Shown piece after piece: positions 6,442-8,631 of a DNA stretch of 8,631 bases; position 1 is the stretch's first letter, and each line of letters starts with the position of its first letter. The notes under the pieces were generated by a model that ran no database searches, had not been told where the DNA came from, and saw only the letters and a program-made list of their open reading frames with translations. The position numbers and the translations under genes are program-made. Source of the DNA: Thermoleophilia bacterium (GTDB taxonomy: Bacteria > Actinomycetota > Thermoleophilia > Gaiellales > JAICJC01). Where the stretch lies: positions 1 to 8,631 of the forward strand of contig JAICJM010000174.1 in NCBI GenBank assembly GCA_025928435.1. The letters run 5' to 3'.

Positions 6442-8035
6442 GGCCCGCCTCCCTGTGCCCGTTCGCCGGATAGCCGTACCCGTATCCCGATCCGCCGTCG
6501 CTGCCGGTCGCGATGAATCCCAGCTTGCGGGCCGGGCAGGACTCGAGGATGCGGCGCGTCTCCGCCAGGGTGACGCGCCGCATCTCGTTCAGCTCGGTCA
6601 CGATCACCACGGCGTCGGCCGAGGTCGCGATCGCCATCGCGTCCCCGACGGCGAGCATCGGCGGAGAGTCGATCAGGAGCACGTCGCAGCGCGTCGCCAG
6701 GACGCGCACCGCCTCGGTGACGAACGCCGAGGACAGGAACTCGCCCGGGTCGGGCGGCGCCGCGCCGACCTTCACCACCTCGAGCAGGCCCGAGTCGGCG
6801 ACGGGCGACTCCGGGTGCACGTCGATCACGCTCAGCACGTCGGCCATGCCGGCCTCGCCGACCGCCACGCTCGTGAGGCCGGGGCGGCCGTCGAGGTCGA
6901 AGAAGCGGTCGACCCCCGGCTGGCGCAGGTCGAGGTCAAGCAGGATCACGTGCCGGCCCGAGCGCGCGAGCGTCACCGCCAGGTTGGCCGCGGTGGTCGA
7001 CTTGCCCTCGCCTGCGGTCGTCGACGTGATCACGATCGATGCCACGTCGTGCCGCAGGCGGGTGATGTCGAGGCTCGTGCGCAGGATGCGGAACGCCTCG
7101 GCGCCCGCGCCCGCCGGCGCGGACAACGCCGCGAGACCGTTCCCGTTCAGACCCGGCTCGGGCCGCGGCACATGCCCGAGCAGCGGCAGGCCCAGCCGGT
7201 CGCGCACCTCGTCGGCGGAGCGCACGCGCGTGTCGAGGGCCTCGCGCAGGAACGCCAGCGCGACGCCGAGCGCGACGCCGACCAGCACGCCCAGCGCCAC
7301 GTTCCTGGCCGTCTTGGGCTGCACCAGCGTCGCCGAGCCCGGGCGACCGACGGGCTGTGCGCTCGCGCCCGACGTCCCCAGCGTCTGCAGCGCCTCGAGG
7401 TTGCGCTCGTTGCGCGTCAGCTGGCGGTAGAGCGGCGACCTCGCCTGGCCGGCCGCGCGGAGCGTCGCCAGGCGCCGCTGCACGTCGCCGATCGCGGACG
7501 TGAGCGCGCGTACGTCCAGGCCGCGGCGGTAGGTCGTGAAGGCGCGGGCGTAGGCGCCCGCGAGCTTCTGCGCGACGGCCGGGTCCGGATCCGTGACGGC
7601 GAACGAGAGCAGGTCAGCCGTCGGGCTGGCGGTGACGCTCGAGCTCGCCAGGAGCCCCGCCGCCGTCTCCCTCTGCACACCGGCGGACGCGACCGCGATC
7701 TCGGCAACCGTCCCGACCCGGGCAAGCGCCGCCTGGGTGGCGGCGTACCGGTCGGGCGGAGACGCGGTCTGCGCGTTCAGGTTCAGAGCAGTGTCCGCGG
7801 GGCTCTGCTCGTTCACGAGCACGGTCGCCGTGGACTGGTACAGCCGCTGCTGCTGGTGTGAGACGACGAACGCGATCAGCGGGACCACGACGATCACCGC
7901 GATCACCATCAGCCGCCGGCGCGCGAGCACGGCGACCCAGTCGCGGAAGACTGACTCGTCACTCCATCGTTCGCTCAAGGGCCGCTCCCGCCCACGCGCG
8001 CCCGAGCGTCTGGGCACGCGGGAGTCTCCACTCAC
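6434..8035 (-). CDS. Wzz/BY-kinase fusion: polysaccharide co-polymerase and tyrosine autokinase
   Basis: A 533-residue inner-membrane protein combining a chain-length determinant (Wzz) domain with a bacterial tyrosine kinase, as in Wzc. Helix one is at about 43-59 and helix two at about 245-263, with roughly 185 extracytoplasmic residues between them, much shorter than in E. coli Wzc. The cytoplasmic kinase carries an E-x2-R-x2-R oligomerisation motif (E313, R316, R319). It also has Walker A TTAGEGKST (339-347, K345), Walker A' ILLDLDLR (364-371) and Walker B LLIDSPP (453-459, D456), all intact. The C-terminal tail has three tyrosines alternating with glycine (Y518, Y520, Y522), likely autophosphorylation sites. 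The frame opens after an in-frame TAA at 8047-8045. The first start is GTG 8035-8033, but GTG 8017-8015 (codon 7) has GGAG at 8029-8026 with an 8-base spacer and may be the true start. It is first in the operon and controls polymer length and export. No partner phosphatase is visible. Confidence 0.95.
   Translation of the reverse strand: MSGDSRVPRRSGARGRERPLSERWSDESVFRDWVAVLARRRLMVIAVIVVVPLIAFVVSHQQQRLYQSTATVLVNEQSPADTALNLNAQTASPPDRYAATQAALARVGTVAEIAVASAGVQRETAAGLLASSSVTASPTADLLSFAVTDPDPAVAQKLAGAYARAFTTYRRGLDVRALTSAIGDVQRRLATLRAAGQARSPLYRQLTRNERNLEALQTLGTSGASAQPVGRPGSATLVQPKTARNVALGVLVGVALGVALAFLREALDTRVRSADEVRDRLGLPLLGHVPRPEPGLNGNGLAALSAPAGAGAEAFRILRTSLDITRLRHDVASIVITSTTAGEGKSTTAANLAVTLARSGRHVILLDLDLRQPGVDRFFDLDGRPGLTSVAVGEAGMADVLSVIDVHPESPVADSGLLEVVKVGAAPPDPGEFLSSAFVTEAVRVLATRCDVLLIDSPPMLAVGDAMAIATSADAVVIVTELNEMRRVTLAETRRILESCPARKLGFIATGSDGGSGYGYGYPANGHREAGRV
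6448..6453 (-). promoter_or_regulatory. Ribosome binding site of the sugar phosphotransferase
   Basis: On the minus strand GGGAGG lies 6 bases before the GTG at 6441-6439, inside the last codons of the kinase gene. This is the clearest Shine-Dalgarno of the overlapping junctions. It fixes the GTG start, which shares the 8 bases GTGTCTGA (6434-6441) with the kinase stop. Confidence 0.65.
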
Positions 8036-8073
8036 GCCGCTTTTTTAGCCCCACCGCCAGCCGCGCATCCTCC

Positions 8074-8085
8074 AGGGAGCTCCCT
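8074..8085. repeat. 12-base perfect palindrome AGGGAGCTCCCT
   Basis: AGGGAGCTCCCT equals its own reverse complement and lies 38 bases upstream of the first possible start of the kinase gene. Its position in the leader fits an operator for a dimeric regulator. In RNA it could form only a 4-base stem with a 4-base loop. Palindromes of this size can arise by chance in GC-rich DNA, so the role is speculative. Confidence 0.4.
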
Positions 8086-8207
8086 CGGGGCCGGTCGAAT
8101 CCGATGTTGCCCTCCGGGGATCCGCCGGCTCAGCTCCGAAACCGCGAGGTACACGACCCGCGGCTGCACGGTAGCACCGGAATCGCCGCCCAGATGGGAT
8201 CCAAGCC

Positions 8208-8226
8208 ACGGAGGATGGACCTCCGT
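8208..8226 (-). terminator. Hairpin after chrA, possible transcription terminator
   Basis: A perfect 7-base inverted repeat: on the minus strand ACGGAGG, loop TCCAT, CCTCCGT. It begins 9 bases after the chrA stop codon (8238-8236). No U-run follows; the next bases are GGCTTGG. It is therefore not a classical Rho-independent terminator, but U-poor hairpins right after genes are common in GC-rich actinobacteria. It would separate chrA from the polysaccharide operon. Confidence 0.45.
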
Positions 8227-8235
8227 TGTGCTATG

Positions 8236-8631
8236 TCAGCCGGGGATGTGCGCGCCGGCGGCGAGCGCCACCTCACCGGCCACGGCCGCCGTCAGGAGCA
8301 CGGCAACGATGCTCCGGCGGGCGATGACCAGGGCGGCCACGGCGGCCGCCAGCACGACGTACTGCCACTCCTCGCGCAGCTCGCCGGCCAGCAGCGTCGA
8401 CGAGCCGGCGATCGCGCCGATCGCCGCCGGGCCGGCGCCCTCGAGGAAGGCCCGGGCGGACGGGTTGTCGCGCAGGCGGTCGAACCGTGACCGGCCGAGG
8501 AGGACGAACGTGAACGACGGCGAGAACGCGACCAGCGCCGCCAGAATCGCCGCGCCGACGCCGCCGGCGGCGTAGCCGACCGCCGCGACCGTCCCGACCA
8601 CCGGGCCGGGCGTGACCTGGCCGAGCGCGAC
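8236..8631 (-). CDS. chrA: Partial chromate transporter, C-terminal part (5' end outside window)
   Basis: The frame is open to the right edge and ends at TGA 8238-8236, giving the last 131 residues. They begin VALGQVTPGPVVGTVAAVGY and continue with AFSPSFTFVLLG (about 35-46) and FDRLRDNPSARAFLEG (50-65). These match the CHR (ChrA) family of membrane transporters: a Q-x-x-P-G-P motif, an aromatic P-S-F motif, then a charged loop before the last helices. About four hydrophobic segments are visible. The family exports chromate by exchange or proton-coupled transport, though many environmental members have no proven substrate. A GTG in frame at 8601 is internal, since homology continues upstream to the edge. 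It lies on the same strand as the polysaccharide operon but 200 bases and a hairpin apart, so it is probably a separate transcription unit with no functional link. Confidence 0.87.
   Translation of the reverse strand, partial: VALGQVTPGPVVGTVAAVGYAAGGVGAAILAALVAFSPSFTFVLLGRSRFDRLRDNPSARAFLEGAGPAAIGAIAGSSTLLAGELREEWQYVVLAAAVAALVIARRSIVAVLLTAAVAGEVALAAGAHIPG

Larger units (their letters stand above)
8036..8235 (-). promoter_or_regulatory. Intergenic leader upstream of the polysaccharide operon
   Basis: These 200 bases separate chrA from the kinase gene and must hold the operon promoter unless transcription reads through from chrA. On the minus strand an extended -10-like TGCTACCGT lies at 8176-8168 without a convincing -35 box, so I do not call a promoter with confidence. 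Further down come the 12-base palindrome (8074-8085), a seven-codon frame MRGWRWG ending in TAA (8068-8045), and a run of six A (8046-8041) just before the GTG. GGTGGGG about 13 bases upstream of that GTG is a distant Shine-Dalgarno at best. I recognised no known riboswitch class and no protein-coding gene on either strand. Confidence 0.4.

Noticed and set aside
1733..7861. Very long plus-strand open frames (for example 1733-2974, 3758-5029, 5065-6516, 6455-7861, each over 400 codons)
   Set aside because: They lie opposite well-recognised minus-strand genes and their translations are rich in Arg, Ala, Gly, Asp and His with no domain motifs. Very GC-rich codons rarely give stops on the opposite strand, so these are shadows.
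8036..8235. Riboswitch (c-di-GMP, c-di-AMP or cobalamin type) in the leader
   Set aside because: I looked for the conserved core motifs of these classes on the minus strand and did not find them. Only small, unconvincing stems are present.
8236..8631. Chromate resistance as part of the polysaccharide operon
   Set aside because: A 200-base gap and a hairpin separate the two, and no functional link is visible. Being on the same strand is not enough.

Overview
The window is a very GC-rich stretch (judged by eye at well over 70% GC). Every supportable gene lies on the minus strand, so transcription runs from the right edge towards the left. High GC, GTG starts and 4- to 8-base start/stop overlaps suggest an actinobacterium. 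Within that phylum a Thermoleophilia-type genome is a guess from general character, not from any marker gene.

Layout in the direction of transcription (right to left). (1) 8631-8236: the C-terminal 131 residues of a ChrA-type chromate/anion transporter, cut by the right edge. (2) 8235-8036: a 200-base gap holding a hairpin just after the chrA stop, a 12-base palindrome, and the presumed promoter/leader of the next operon. (3) 8035 to below 1: a seven-gene exopolysaccharide/capsule operon that leaves the window on the left. Its order is a Wzz/BY-kinase fusion (8035-6434), a polyprenyl-phosphate sugar phosphotransferase (6441-4939), a Gfo/Idh/MocA nucleotide-sugar dehydrogenase (4942-3899), three GT4 glycosyltransferases from different subgroups (3876-2902, 2905-1793, 1796-597), and a 3'-truncated gene (604-1). 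The last encodes a protein resembling the formyltransferase-like proteins of exopolysaccharide loci. Five of the six junctions in the operon overlap (8, 4, 4, 4 and 8 bases). The only gap is 22 bases, before the first glycosyltransferase.

How the genes would work together: the phosphotransferase loads the first sugar-1-phosphate onto undecaprenyl phosphate at the inner face of the membrane. The dehydrogenase helps make a modified nucleotide sugar. The three GT4 enzymes extend the lipid-linked repeat unit. The Wzz/BY-kinase controls chain length and export through tyrosine phosphorylation. A flippase (Wzx), a polymerase (Wzy), a tyrosine phosphatase and the usual aminotransferase/acetyltransferase partners of the dehydrogenase are not in the window. 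They may lie beyond the left edge or elsewhere in the genome.

I see no RNA genes, mobile elements, CRISPR arrays or origins. The pathway is of a known type. The points most worth a second look are the degenerate formyltransferase-like gene at the left edge and the leader region upstream of the kinase.
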